Made by a program: the position numbers and the translations under genes
Part shown: positions 53,080 to 64,000 of the stretch, in pieces
How the letters are laid out: every line of letters begins with the position of its first letter
Numbering within the stretch: the stretch's first letter is position 1
The notes under the pieces: model-generated
What the model saw: only the letters and a program-made list of their open reading frames with translations
Databases searched by the model: none
Told to the model about the DNA's origin: nothing
Source: Chrysemys picta bellii
Taxonomy: Eukaryota; Chordata; Testudines; Emydidae
Assembly: GCF_011386835.1 (NCBI RefSeq)
Contig: NC_088800.1
Location: forward strand, 87,225,481-87,289,480
Reading direction: 5' to 3'
Length of the DNA: 64,000 bases

Positions 53080-56000
53080 GTACATTCACTTCTCGGGGCC
53101 ACAGGGGAAGGGCTTTTTAAGAGGCAGTGGGCTGACAAGTGAGCTGGGCTGGAGCAGATTTGTCTCGCGTAGGGGCCAGCATGGACAATGCCCAGAGATG
53201 GGCCGATTGGGGAGACAAATGGGACAACCAGCTGCATGAGGGGTGGAGCCGAGGGACAGATGCGGGGTCCCAGGCGTTCCTGTTGCTGTGCAAGCAACAC
53301 AGGGCATGGTACGCAGTCTGCCGGAGACCCCCCTCTCCGCCTGTCCTGGGGTGGTGACCCATGTGGCTGACAGAAAATCCCTGGGAAAGGCTCCGGCCTG
53401 TGGGAATTCTTCACGCCGGTTCCTTTGCTTCCCTTGTTATGCTGGCAAGTTCCAGGGTTTCACAGAGACATGAGGTAAGAGATTTCATTGTAGCCGACGG
53501 CCGCGTGGGAGCGAGCAGGACCAAGAGAGCCTGAAATAAAGCACTGGAGGGGACACTGTCCCACTAAGTGCCTGGAAGGACCCGCTTCTCGCCCTGCACA
53601 GTGGACGGGTAAATACCCATTTACCTGGATATTTTAAATGAGTTTGCAAAACACATTTGCTCGGTGCTATTTTCACTCTTGGTCTTGGTCTTTGTCTTTC
53701 TTCTTTGTGTCTTGTTCTCCCTTTGCTGCCTGTCCTGGATCCCGCAGCACTGCGAGCGACACTGCCCCTTTAGAAACGTACTTGTCAGACTCGTCTCTCT
53801 CCCGACACGCCTGCGGTTCGCTCTGGTTAGAAGTTGCCAGCTGAGGAAGGGATCCAGTGGAGCTGGGCTTGGGCAGTGCAGGGAATCACGTGCTGAATGC
53901 GCCAGAGTTCATTGTGCGAGCAGCAGCAGAAAGATACAGACCGGCAGGCTCAGAATGTGTCAGTAAAGCACAGAGCAAACTAGCTCAGGCTTCATGTTCC
54001 CCTTCTGGCGTCGCAGCACCAGCCTCCTGCGCGTCGTTAGCAAATGGGCTGGGATGCACCAGGCTGTCCAGCTTTGCCCCAGCGAGCGGCTCAGCCAGTA
54101 GGTCCGAGGGGTGCAGCAGACTCGCTGTCACAGCACAGGCTCTCGCCCCTCCCCGTGGGGCTTCTGCTCCTTCCCAGCCTCCCTTGGCGGATGGCTCCAA
54201 GTCTCTCTGTGCAGAGCCCTGTGCAGACCTCTGATCGGCCCCCCGGCGACGGGACCACGCCTGGGCAGATGCGCTGGGGAGGGGCTCGTGGGCATTCCCT
54301 GGTTGAAGCTGCACCCCCACGCCACAGGGACAGCCGGGCTGACACCGCTGCCCTTGGGGGGCTTTCCCCCTGCTGGGGCAGGGCTGAGCCAGCTCCGCTG
54401 CTGGGCTGATTTGGTGACTTTGGAGTTGACCAGTTGCACCACTTGGCGGGTGTAATTTCCAAGACAAGGAACCCCTTCCCCTCTCCGTTCCCGCCAATGA
54501 CACCAACGAAGAGCGGCTGCTCCCTGCAAGCACGTGCTGCCCGGGGCGTGGCGGGGCAGTAGGGTTTTGGGGTAGCCCTGTTGAAGGGTTGGCTTGGCAG
54601 CACATTGCTGGTCCCGGTCGTATGGATGCCCACGCCAGAGACATGCCCCTAAAAGCAAAGGGCTGACTCTGCCTCCTGTCCCCTTGCAGACAGGGCAATG
54701 GAGCCCTCTGAGAAGGGACATTAAAAAAACCGAAATCGGAGACGATTTTTACAAGGAGAAACCTGTAAATTGTGTCCCTGATCTCTGCTCCTCTGAAAAA
54801 CGGGAACTTTCTGTCCGAGGCAAACGCTGGTTTTATCAGGCGCCGGGCGCACCTGGAAGTGTTACTGTCCAACGTTCGCTCTGTCAGACTCCTGGCGTCT
54901 CTCACCATGAAAGCTGGATGCTGGTTCCTGCTCGGGCCGGATCCTCGGAGGTGGGTCTGCTCTCTGCCGGTTCTGGGAGGGGCCAGGTTCCCAGAGAGCA
55001 GGAGGGAAAACCGGTTCATGTTTTGAGAAAGGGCGAGCCATGACATAGTCTCTATCCAGTTTGCGATTCGCTCCCACCACTCCACGGCAGATTCACTCCT
55101 GGTTCACACCGAACGCGCTCCAGGTGGCAGGAGCACGTGCTCCCCAACTGACCCAACACAACCTCTCCCAGAAGTGACACATTATTGAGCGCTGCCACTT
55201 GCAGGCTGAGTGGGACGGACAAGGGCCCTTGCTGCAGATTACCTGGGCTGAGACGGACCAGGCGGAGGGCTGTGCGGAGTGTGTGTGTGATGATGACCGT
55301 ATCTGCTCCACTCTAGGGAAAATCCAGCTAGTTCGGCGGTAGGTGTTGTCCTGAGTTCACAGGGCGAAGGATCTGGACTTTAAACTGTGCCGACCCCCCG
55401 TGCCCCCAGCCCCACGATGTGCATTTACTCCCTGCACCCACAATGGCCGTGAAAGAGAGTGCCAGAGCAACAGCACAACGCCAGTCGACACTTATATCCC
55501 ACCGTGGCCCTATCTTGAGAGCTTATGTGCTGCACAGGCTCTGGGCTGGCCCCTCTGCTCAGGGTCTCCTCCCAGGTAGCCTTTTGCCACGAGGGAAGGT
55601 GGTAACGGTGCAATCCATGTCCCTCGCGCTAAGTATAGGGAATGCTGATTGTTTACTTCCTGCATGAAGGGAACAGAACCTTTCTAGGGGCTTCCAGTGT
55701 CATCGTGAGCAGCCGCGCAGCGAGAATGATTCACTGGAGACATCTGTGGCTCAGTTTGAGTTACGAGAATTTCCCAGTGTCTTCGCAGGCAATTCACAAA
55801 CAGGAAGAAAGAGACAAAATTCAACAGATATGTTCTTCCCTGTGACTCATTCACGTAAGGCTGGTCTTCGCCCAGCCCAAAGCACAAACCTGTCAGCACA
55901 GGGTGGGGGGCTGGGAAGCTCGTCCTTTGCAGAGCTGACCCGAGGGCTGAGAAGTGCAGATGCAGTCTGCAGCGACGAGCCATTTCCCTACGCAGGGTGT

Positions 56001-57185
56001 AATAGGGCACTAAAGAGTCCAGTAAAACACACACGCTTTTGTGACTGTTTCAAAGCATCCTTACATCTGCAATGGGCTGGAGATAAACAAAAAAACCCTT
56101 CTATCTTTGTAAATTAAAGATGCTGCTTCCTGATCACTATGATCCTCCTCAAATTGACTTCTAAAAATAAGATACTTAATTAAATGTATCTGTTCTTGTG
56201 ATGCTCCTTGAAAGAGTTAAGTATAGGAATGATGAAGGGACACTTTGTGCTAATGTATTCGGGGAGACTGTTATCTTCCTCATGAAGGAATTCTGAAAGA
56301 ACCAAGAACGTAATTGCATTATATTTATGTCAATTCTCTTATTTAACTCGGCTGCAAATGAAGTATTCTGTATTGAACTGCAACCCATTTTAATTTACAA
56401 AACCAGCTCTGCTTTCCTCAGTAGTATTGCAACTAATGAAAAATGACTCAAAGGAACAGATTTTTCCATAGGAACGCTCACGTAGACCCCAAACAGACAG
56501 ACACGATGAATGAAGCAGCTTCCAGTGGCTGAGGCGTTCTCTAGGCTAAGAAAAGAGACCTAATTTTAGCTTGTTTTGAAAGTTATAGGAAAGTGCCACT
56601 GCAGCCGGGTGACGAGAGCCGATCAGTTCGCCTGCGTCTCCATTCATGCAATGTCGGGAATGTGGATTCATTCAGCCTGTGCTGTGGCTTATGGCCCGCC
56701 AGCGAATTGTAGGGATAGACCTCGGGGGCTGGGCCTGCCAGGAGCACCCGGGATGAGAGCTGCTCTGCTGTTTCCCACTTCACACTCTTACAAGGCAGGT
56801 TGGCAGCAGGCACCGAATGTCTGGCTAAGAATAGCCCCCGTAGGAGGAGAAGAGAAAACAGGAGGGGAAAGACTGCAAGGACTCACCCTCCACTACTGTG
56901 AATACACCGATCACCACAGCCACCTCCTCTCGCTTTTGTCCGGCTCTCCTGAGTCCCATTCAGAGCCTCCCGTCCTTCCTCCCCTCTGCCCCATGAGCTC
57001 TGTGATTCCTGGCAGGAGGTGCTGCATGTCCCACTCTGTTAGCGCGTGCCTATCCTCTGCCTACTGCTTCCAACCCTGCAGTCAGAGGCTTTCCCTTCTA
57101 ACCAGAGGCAGTGGCAAAGCACTGCTGGGTGACGCATAGGGAGCAGCCCCTGGCCTCTTCCACTTTGTAGGGAGAGAGGTCCAGC
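53080..57185. other. Mostly unique GC-rich sequence, no gene recognised
   Basis: Includes the 366-codon minus frame at 53985-55085, overlapped by plus frames of 114-149 codons and other minus frames of 180-197 codons. None has a recognisable domain. A 100-codon plus frame at 53664-53966 starts with a hydrophobic run but its remainder is arginine-rich and featureless. An AT-rich island at 56110-56420 is listed separately. Confidence 0.4.
56110..56420. promoter_or_regulatory. AT-rich unique island, candidate conserved noncoding element
   Basis: Non-repetitive with AAGATACTTAATTAAATG, GAACGTAATTGCATTATATT and CAACCCATTTTAATTTAC. No coding frame of note. Confidence 0.35.
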
Positions 57186-57191
57186 GCCTTG

Positions 57192-57454
57192 GGGTCTGTC
57201 CGCACTGTGGTTATGCTGGCCCGGGCCAGCGGACTCGGGGTCGTGGGGCTCGGGTGAAGGGGCTCTTTCGCTGTGGTGTAGATGTTTGGGCTTGGCTAGA
57301 ATCCTGCGAGGGGGGAGGAGGTCCCAGCGCTGGGCTGCAGCCCAAGCCAGAACGTGTACACCACAGTTAATCAGCCCCTTAGCCCCAGCCCCACGACCCC
57401 GACTCAGCCAGCCCGGGCCAGCCGTGGGCCTCTAACCGCAGTGCGGACAGACCC
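57192..57454. mobile_element. Palindromic MITE
   Basis: The left arm starts GGGTCTGTCCGCACTGTGG and the right arm ends CCGCAGTGCGGACAGACCC. The arms pair over roughly 75 bp (CTGGCCCGGGCCAGC at the left, GCCCGGGCCAGC at the right; GGGGTCGTGGGGCTCGGG at the left, CCCCAGCCCCACGACCCC at the right) around a loop of about 100 bp. The loop itself holds an inverted pair (TGTGGTGTAGATGTT and ACGTGTACACCACA). No transposase. The duplication was not resolved. Confidence 0.85.
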
Positions 57455-57459
57455 ATGGC

Positions 57460-59555
57460 ATCCAGGCTCGTCTCTTGGCCGAGCAGGGTGAGCGTCCCAC
57501 GGAGTTGTTCCACACAGCCGGACAGGGCCTGAGCTCGGCGGCGGGGAGACAGAGGGCTAAGTGGACCCGGCCATGTCAGCTACCAGGGCTCCCGGGTCTC
57601 GCTGAGGAAGGGACGCTAACCCTGCCCTAGCCCCGGGCTCCATGCAGGCTGCACTGGGTAAATTGCTGGGTCTGTTTCTTCCCTATGGCAAAACTGGTGA
57701 CTGAGGGGCTCAGAGAGCTGGTCTGAGCTTCCCAGCTAACTCCCTCCAGCAGCCTCTGCCAGGCGCAGTCCTGACCTGGCCCCACCGACCCATCTGGGCC
57801 CCTCCGGAGGTGACACAGCAGCATACGTGTGTGGGACGGGGTGGGGACATCAGACATTTGAGAGCTGGGGCCTCCTGCAAAGGTGAGCTGTCCAGTGCAG
57901 GGACGGGGCAAGTGCCAGGCCCAGCCCGTGGCCCCGTTCTCTCTTGCCGCAGAGGGCAGGCCGAGAGGCGATGGGTCTCGGCCCGATTGACAGGGATGCC
58001 GAGCGGGTGCAACAGCAGGGCACCGGGCCTGTGTCCAGCCTGGCAGCACGGCGCACTGCAGCTCCCCCGCATTGCAGCGGTGTCAAAGGAACGGTAGATC
58101 CCAGTGCAAGCACCTGGGGGCTAGGAGCGGCAGTGAGGCACACAACACAGGGCTTGGGACCCCTGGTCTCCCTGATCAGACAGGCCTTGCCCGGTGTCTC
58201 AGAGTCATGGGGCTGTGACTGCCCACACGCTGCAGATCTCTGACTGCTCAGAGGCACCCCGGCCATTACCCACAGAGAGCGGCTCGCTACGGGCCGCGGC
58301 TCGCTACGGGCCGCTCCCCTGAAGGTCACCTGGGACCGCAGCCAGTCAAGGCCTGGCCTGAGTCTCACACACAAGGACTGGGGAGCTCCACTGACTGTAC
58401 TGGGGAGGACCTGGCTGGTGTCTGGCCAGTAGCTGGCAGCCACCAAGGCGCATTCCAAAAGGGGAAAGCCAGCTCCTTGCTCGGAAGATCTCATAGTCCG
58501 ATCGGCTGCCATGGGCAGGACTTCTGCCCTCAGCCCCCCTCTGGGCTGTACAGAAAATCCATCCCGCGCCCCGAGGCACAGCCAGGTGCCATGCCGAAGC
58601 TCTGCGCTAATCCACCTTGATGTTCCCAGCCACAGAGGCACTCCGGAGTATAGCCAGACCCGGCCATTTATTATCGTTTATTTACAAGAGACAGATTGTC
58701 TTTTGACCTTTATATCCCTGCTGGAGCAGTTCTCGAGCTGTTGTTCTAATAGCTTCCAGCACGCCCAAGGAATGCAAACAGCTCTGGCTTTCCCGCTGGG
58801 AGTCTCCAGGCTGAATCCTGATGGAGGGAGGGAAGTAAATGAGCCACGGGGGGCGTGAAACACAGACTTTCCCAGGAAAGGTGAATGCTCAGGGTGCGCG
58901 TTGTTGCGGGGCTGGGAACGCCCACCTCGTCCCCTCCCTGCAGAACGGAGGATGGTTCCCCTGGGCTTGTGGAGAGATCCTGCCCTGGTAGCCTCCGTTC
59001 TGCCCTTTATTGCACACGCTGCAGTTTGTCGCTGTCTCCAAGGAGCCCCGCGCTGAATGCTGCATAGGCAGGAGAGGTCACCTCCCTTGCACGATATCAC
59101 TGGGGGTGCAGATCACAGATCAGGTACCAGCGGTGAGCTTTGTTGGGGCTGGCTCAGTGCACTTCCTTCAGTGTTACTATGAAACAACAATATGGCAAAT
59201 ACCCAGAGCGGCCTGTGTTCAGATAACTACATGGGTCTCAGTCCAGCACCAAGTGCCAGGCAATCCTGGGTTAACATGAACGTGCCCTGGGTGATCCTCC
59301 CCTTGTACTGAGGCCAGCCCCACTCAAGTCCCAGTAAACCCTGTTTTGAGGATGTAAAGGGCACATAGACCTTGTGCTGGGCGTCTACTTGGGGTAAATT
59401 TCATCCCCTATCAGCAGGGATCTAATCTTGTTATCTGTCTACTTGCATACCGCCCAAAACGCCCGGCTTCAGAGTGTGCTGGGGCCGTGTGAGTCAATAC
59501 CTAGACACCACAGGGTGTGGCGAACGGGCTGAGTTCCCTTGCAATGGAAGGCTCA
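57460..59555. other. GC-rich unique sequence, no gene recognised
   Basis: A 263-codon minus frame (57850-58641) overlaps others and lacks domains. A 17-bp direct repeat GGCTCGCTACGGGCCGC occurs twice at 58281-58315. Confidence 0.4.
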
Positions 59556-59559
59556 TGCT

Positions 59560-60100
59560 GATGTTATTTCCACATTGTTTATACGGTTACAGTTCTTTTA
59601 CCCTGAATGGAACATGTGTATAATATCAATTGATCAGCTGACCTTTAAATAGAATAGGCTGGAATGCACAAGACACAACCAGTCTTGTGAAACACACTGC
59701 AGCCCCAGCCTGCTTTGTTACCCAATCTCCACGGTAGAAATAGGGGGTTGAATGCTTATTAAGAACAATGTGAAGGCCACCAATCATAGACAGATAGATA
59801 TAGAAAGACACAGACTTCCATTGTCAGTGACAATATTAATGTTGCATGATTTACAATCTCCTGAGCGCTTTCTATGCTGGCAGCAAAGCATCTGTTTCAG
59901 ACCGGCTTTGAGCTTGGGTGTTTTAGATCTGTCCTTGAGGATTTAATAGAGTTATCGAGGGGGCACAAACATTGATTGATTCATATTGACTTGTTTGGCA
60001 GACAGAGTCTCGCACGATTATACAAAAGTGGAATGTTTATTATAGAGAATTTGATGATTCACCTGTACCCACACGGCGCTGAATGCTTGAAGTATACAGA
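59560..60100. promoter_or_regulatory. AT-rich unique stretch, weak regulatory candidate
   Basis: Repeat-free AT-rich sequence with TATCAATTGATCAGC, CAGTGACAATATTAATGTTGC and ACATTGATTGATTC. No gene. The call is composition-based only. Confidence 0.25.
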
Positions 60101-60104
60101 GCTC

Positions 60105-60810
60105 ATTGTTAATGGCAAAATGTAACAGCAAGCAACAAAGCTGGCCTTCCAACGCTCACAGAACCCTGCTTTTGAAAAGCATCACTGGCGTTACATATGG
60201 AGATAAGTGATCAACAGACTGTATCTTATAGCAGTAAGACTTGCAAAGCGTTCCCATTTCACCTGTTATGGACAAGCTGCCTTTGCAAGCTCTGTTTGTA
60301 CTGTTCACACCCAAGGCTCCTGCCAGTGAAGTGCTTCCAGGCAGCAGTTGGGGATTTCTCACTGGAGGGCAGGTTTGTAATTTCACTAACTGAAGTAGGT
60401 TTTCATGTCTCCTAGCTGCCCTTCCATCATGTTTATGGACCATTTCCTACAACAACGCCAAGGAAATGTTGCTTCGTTCCTTCCTGGAGATGTTATTAAT
60501 CCTCCGTGACAAGTCAGTGAACCCAGTGTCAGAATTGCCCACATCCCAGCGTCGAAGGCGTGAGTTTTAAGCTGTGCAAACGCACAGTGACCGGCTTCCT
60601 GCTGCAAAGGTTGGGTCATTGCTGCACTTGTTGATCTGACAGGGGACAGAGGATTTGAACACCCAAGGTGTTGTCTTTGCTCACTCTGGGCTCTCCCCCC
60701 AGACACTGGGGGGCCGCTGTTTGTCTCGAAGCATCCGCTGACTTGTTGCAGTGGCTAATCCAGGCACAGGTCAGACTCATGGCTGAGCTGACCTAAATGT
60801 AAACCAAATT
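60105..60810. other. Unique sequence, no gene recognised
   Basis: Frames up to 106 codons, domain-free. No repeat recognised. Confidence 0.35.
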
Positions 60811-60814
60811 TTGC

Positions 60815-61075
60815 CCCAAAATTCCATGTTTCCAAGTGGTTTCCATTTCGTGGCGCTCAGCTTGGCTTTTTGGAAAAGTTCATGAAATATTGCTGTGGCG
60901 AGCATTATTGAAATGGTTATCCTGGGCAGTTTTCAGTCCCCAAACCCCAAGTTTTGAGAAAAATATTGATTTAAACTGTCACAAAATGGCAGCAATTTTT
61001 TGTGAAATTCCTTGTTTTGGAGCAAAAGGCCATTTTTTTAATGAACAACCCTTTTCATTTGAAAAGCTTTGCCCC
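60815..61075. repeat. A/T-asymmetric repeat, 'TTTTC/GAAAA' type
   Basis: CCCCAAAATTCCATGTTTCC, TTTTTGGAAAAGTTCATGAA, TTTGAGAAAAATATTGATT and TTTTTTAATGAACAACCC. The longest of four segments of this style. Confidence 0.5.
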
Positions 61076-61079
61076 GTTG

Positions 61080-64000
61080 ACATTGGGAGCACGTGTGAGC
61101 GAGGAGCAGGTGGGGTCTCTCTCTGCCGCAGGGCCCCGATAGCAGGACTCTCCCCTGAAACACACGAGTGTGACTGCCAATTCCCCGCTCCCAAAGGCCA
61201 GCTCCCCCCTGGACTCAGCGTGCCCCGACGGCACAGGGTTTGTTTCCTATATTGGAAAAGTTCCTGTCTGAGGGGAGGGGGAGAAACAGCTGTTTTTCTT
61301 TTGACAGCTCTGCAGCGAATGCTAACTGTGCAGCAAGCGTGAGGTGTGCAGGAGTTTCGCTGCCCCCACCAGCAACCCGCTGGGGTCCAAACGTCCAGCT
61401 AGAGCAGGGATGGCACTGCAGACAGGAAGAAGTCTGAGGTTCTGAAGCCTGCAGCTCCCTGCCTGCCCCTCCCAGCACCGGGCTCCCCTTTGCTCCTCGT
61501 GGCAGAGCTGGAGGTCGGAGGCATAGATGGGAAGCGTTCGGACATCGGGCTCTGGCACGCCGGGCCCAGATCCCCAGGCTGGCTGCAGCCCCTGGCTCAC
61601 GAGCAGGACGGAGCACAAGCAGCAAGCGAACCCTGCACCATAGGGGAGAGTTTGGACTGGCTCATTGCACGAGGTGCCCACAGGGTCCGCTTTCGGCAGA
61701 ACCTCTCCAAGCCCCCTTCTGCTCGGCCTACCTGACCCCCTGAGCCCCAACCCCACTGCTCTGCTCCCCCAAACCCCGCATTGCTCTGCTTACCCCACGC
61801 CACCAGCGTGCTTCTTCACATCAACTATTCCCTGAGTAACAGATGTCTGAGCCAAGGCTTCTGCTGTCCTACAGGGTGGATCCAGCCGTGGATTCTTAGG
61901 GAGATTAATGGCTGAGCTCCCGTCATTAGGTGTCCCTCCTGTGAACCCTGACAGACAAGCCATCCATAGTTTAATGGCACACTTTCCAGGGTACCAGCTG
62001 ACATCCTCGGCAATTATGGGCAAGCCTTGGGCACGCCGGCTGGCAGGGGCAGGGCTGGAGCAGAGGCAAAGTTGCAAACATTTCTTTCTTCCCGAAGGCC
62101 TGACGGAATGGCCGATGCCCGGCACATCCTCCTCTCTCAACAGCTTCCAAGCACCCAGCCTGAGGCAAAATTCCAGCCCCTACAGGCAATGGGTAGAAAA
62201 TGTAATCGAGTCCCAGAGGGGCACGAGCTGGGAGAGCCGCCAGGAGCAGCAGCATCTGTCACAGCATCCCGTGGCAAACAAGAGTTATCAACCACCTGGG
62301 ACATTGCTCCAGCTGCTGACCACGCTCGCTCTCAGGGCCCTGGCCACCTGTCCTGGAGGAGCAGGCTGCACACCTCCAAAGCCAACCCCCCTGCCCCAAA
62401 GGCTGCTCTGTTTGGAGAGAGAACGTCCCAGACCCGCCCTCCCATGCCAGTCACTTTCATTCCTTTCCCCGCAGCGCCGCCAAAGTCTGTTACCCGCTGA
62501 ACGTTCTGCAGGCAGCTTGCAGCTTTGCCGAGTCCTATGTGGAAGTGAGCCAGCAGGACGCCCGGGGCCTGACCAAACGGCTCCACTTCAGTCTGCAGCT
62601 TGTTTCTCGGGGCGGATCTGCTCCTGTTCCTCGTTTCACCAAGATTCACACCAAGGGGATGAATCTTCTCTCTGTGCCCGGGCAGGGAGATGCTGTAAGA
62701 ATGTGACACAGATGCTGCCTTTGGTCGCTGGCCCTGAGGAGACAGACTGGCTAATGAGCTCCCTGCCAACACTGGAGGCTGGCGCAAGAAGAGGGACTTC
62801 TGCAGAGCTCCCTCTGACAAACCCTCCCTGCCTCGGCCTGGGGGCTGCCCCCTGGCCAGAACGCTCCTGCATGGACAGCGAGGACAGGGGCTGCCCAGGA
62901 CATGGGCCCTGTGTCAGGCAGGAGCCCTGCCCCCCACCCCCCACGTGTCTGTGCCTAGCTGTGGAAAAGCCCCAGGCTGTGCTGAGGTGTATGCATTGTG
63001 TGGAACCCTCTAGGTTTCAGGGAGGCCAGTTGGAGGTTGATCCAAAGGCCACCAAAGGCAATGGAAAGATTCCCAAATGTAGTGCATGGGTAGAGGACAA
63101 AGCTCATCTCAATTCCCCTCTCCCCTCCCAGCACATCCGCGCACACAGGGCTGGTCACTGCAGGGGGAGACCCCTGCCCCAGGGCGTTATGCTCCACACA
63201 GGCGCCTCTCTGCCCACTCCAAAAATGTGTGTCCTCCTTGGTGGAGTTGGGAACTTGTCTCGTGGGGCGAGGCCCTGCGCGGGGGATGGAACTCCCCTTC
63301 TGCTGGTGAGCATCAACCTCGCCCGAGACGGGGACCTGCAGGGGCAGCACTGAGCATGTGGCCTGGCTGGCGGCTGAGCAGTGGCAGGTCATGTGGCAGC
63401 AGGTCTGGGCCAGGGGAAGCAGGAAGAACTGCCCAGACGGGAGCACCCACAACGCGCTGCAGCCTGCTCCGGCCCCCAGCCCTGGGAGAGACCCTCCACT
63501 TGTGCGGCCCGGAAAAGCCCTTTCCTGCCAGGCCAAGGCCAGTGCTCACTGACTGGAGACAAGGGCACCATGGCAAGGGAAGTACAGGGGCAAATGGAGG
63601 GTCCCGGAGGAGCCCCCCTCCCCCAGAGCACAGTCCTGTGGATTGCAGATGCTGGACCACACAGGAGCTGCCGGCTCTAGGGCATCCCTTTGGCTCCTGG
63701 GAGTCACTGCGCTTATCCTTCTGGGCTAGCCATTGTCACCTCTTTGAGGGCTGCAATGGGCCGTCGGCATGAAGAGGAGACGCTTGGCAGCACCCAGGCC
63801 TCAGCCCCCTGCAGGATCTGCCCCAGGAAACTGCTCTCCACAGGGGGGCTGGGCAAGAAGTCTTGCAGGAAAATGCATTTCCCCCAGAGCATATTGTGCT
63901 GCTGCCTGGAGCATTGTATCAGTGGCAGCAGCGTTCGCCGAGTGACACACAGATATGTCACTGAATTCACAGGCTCCGATTTCTCTCTTACCCTGGCAAG
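61080..64000. other. GC-rich unique sequence with a 481-codon frame, no gene recognised
   Basis: The longest frame of the window (61908-63353, plus, 481 codons) lies here. It is rich in proline, serine, glycine and leucine, has no repeated domain or known motif, and overlaps antisense frames of 94-193 codons and a second plus frame of 157 codons. In GC-rich DNA such frames arise by chance because stops are rare. I do not call it a gene, but it is the first candidate to test for transcription. Confidence 0.4.

Noticed and set aside
53664..53966. Small secreted protein (100 codons, hydrophobic start)
   Set aside because: The hydrophobic start comes from a T-rich run. The rest is arginine-rich without a cysteine pattern or motif, and no promoter or splice context supports it.
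58281..58315. Regulatory palindrome or attachment site
   Set aside because: It is a simple 17-bp direct repeat in GC-rich DNA with no flanking element.
1..64000. Bacterial, phage, plasmid or CRISPR content
   Set aside because: No operon structure, no ribosome-binding pattern, no CRISPR-like spaced repeats. The repeats are vertebrate retroelements and DNA transposons. The tandem arrays have no unique spacers.

Overview
This window reads as nuclear DNA from an amniote, most likely a cryptodire (hidden-necked) turtle. The evidence is the repeat set: a tRNA-derived SINE of the cryptodire (tortoise Pol III) type at 37416-37600, several ages of CR1 LINE, Penelope-like elements with GIY-YIG endonuclease remnants, MIR/CORE-SINEs, short hAT-type MITEs and a turtle-type solo LTR. 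Base composition is GC-rich over long stretches (about 12-14 kb, 22-27 kb, 32-34 kb, 53-58 kb and 61-64 kb) with AT-rich islands between them. Family names come from recognition, not from a database search.

I found no intact host protein-coding gene and no rRNA or functional tRNA gene. The open frames are short, overlap on both strands and lack recognisable domains. The longest are 481 codons at 61908-63353 and 366 codons at 53985-55085 (minus). Only transposable-element frames have identifiable protein content: CR1 reverse transcriptase at 20480-21700, 35190-36235 and 37960-38515; Penelope GIY-YIG at 840-1318, 14865-16078 and 41948-42463; and an RTE-like linker/RT relic at 49585-50065. All are broken. 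The window is best read as intergenic or intronic.

Layout. 0-12 kb: Penelope fragments, an old CR1 and a minus-strand CR1 split by a 123-bp hAT MITE, with AT-rich unique islands at 4.5-4.8, 8.1-8.7 and 8.9-9.25 kb. 12-16 kb: a GC-rich MITE carrying an internal 55-bp tandem array, then a Penelope copy split by a hAT element. 19-23 kb: a palindromic MITE and CR1 pieces. 23-29 kb: GC-rich unique sequence, an LTR-like segment and a homeodomain/E-box-rich island at 28.08-28.30 kb. 29-38 kb: a solo LTR, a second LTR-like piece, a 112-bp hAT MITE, MIRs, minus-strand CR1s, the SINE and a CR1 3' end. 38-47 kb: MIRs, a Penelope copy with a 14-bp target-site duplication, another hAT MITE, and a minisatellite of 18 units that appears to have grown inside a MIR-like SINE. 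47-64 kb: AT-rich islands (47.3, 52.4, 56.1 and 59.6 kb), the RTE relic, a TG microsatellite, a palindromic MITE at 57.2 kb and GC-rich unique DNA.

The best-supported observations are structural: four insertions with readable target-site duplications, two nested insertions that order events in time, and two tandem arrays born inside transposons. The AT-rich islands may be conserved regulatory elements, but that rests on composition and motif content alone and needs cross-species alignment.
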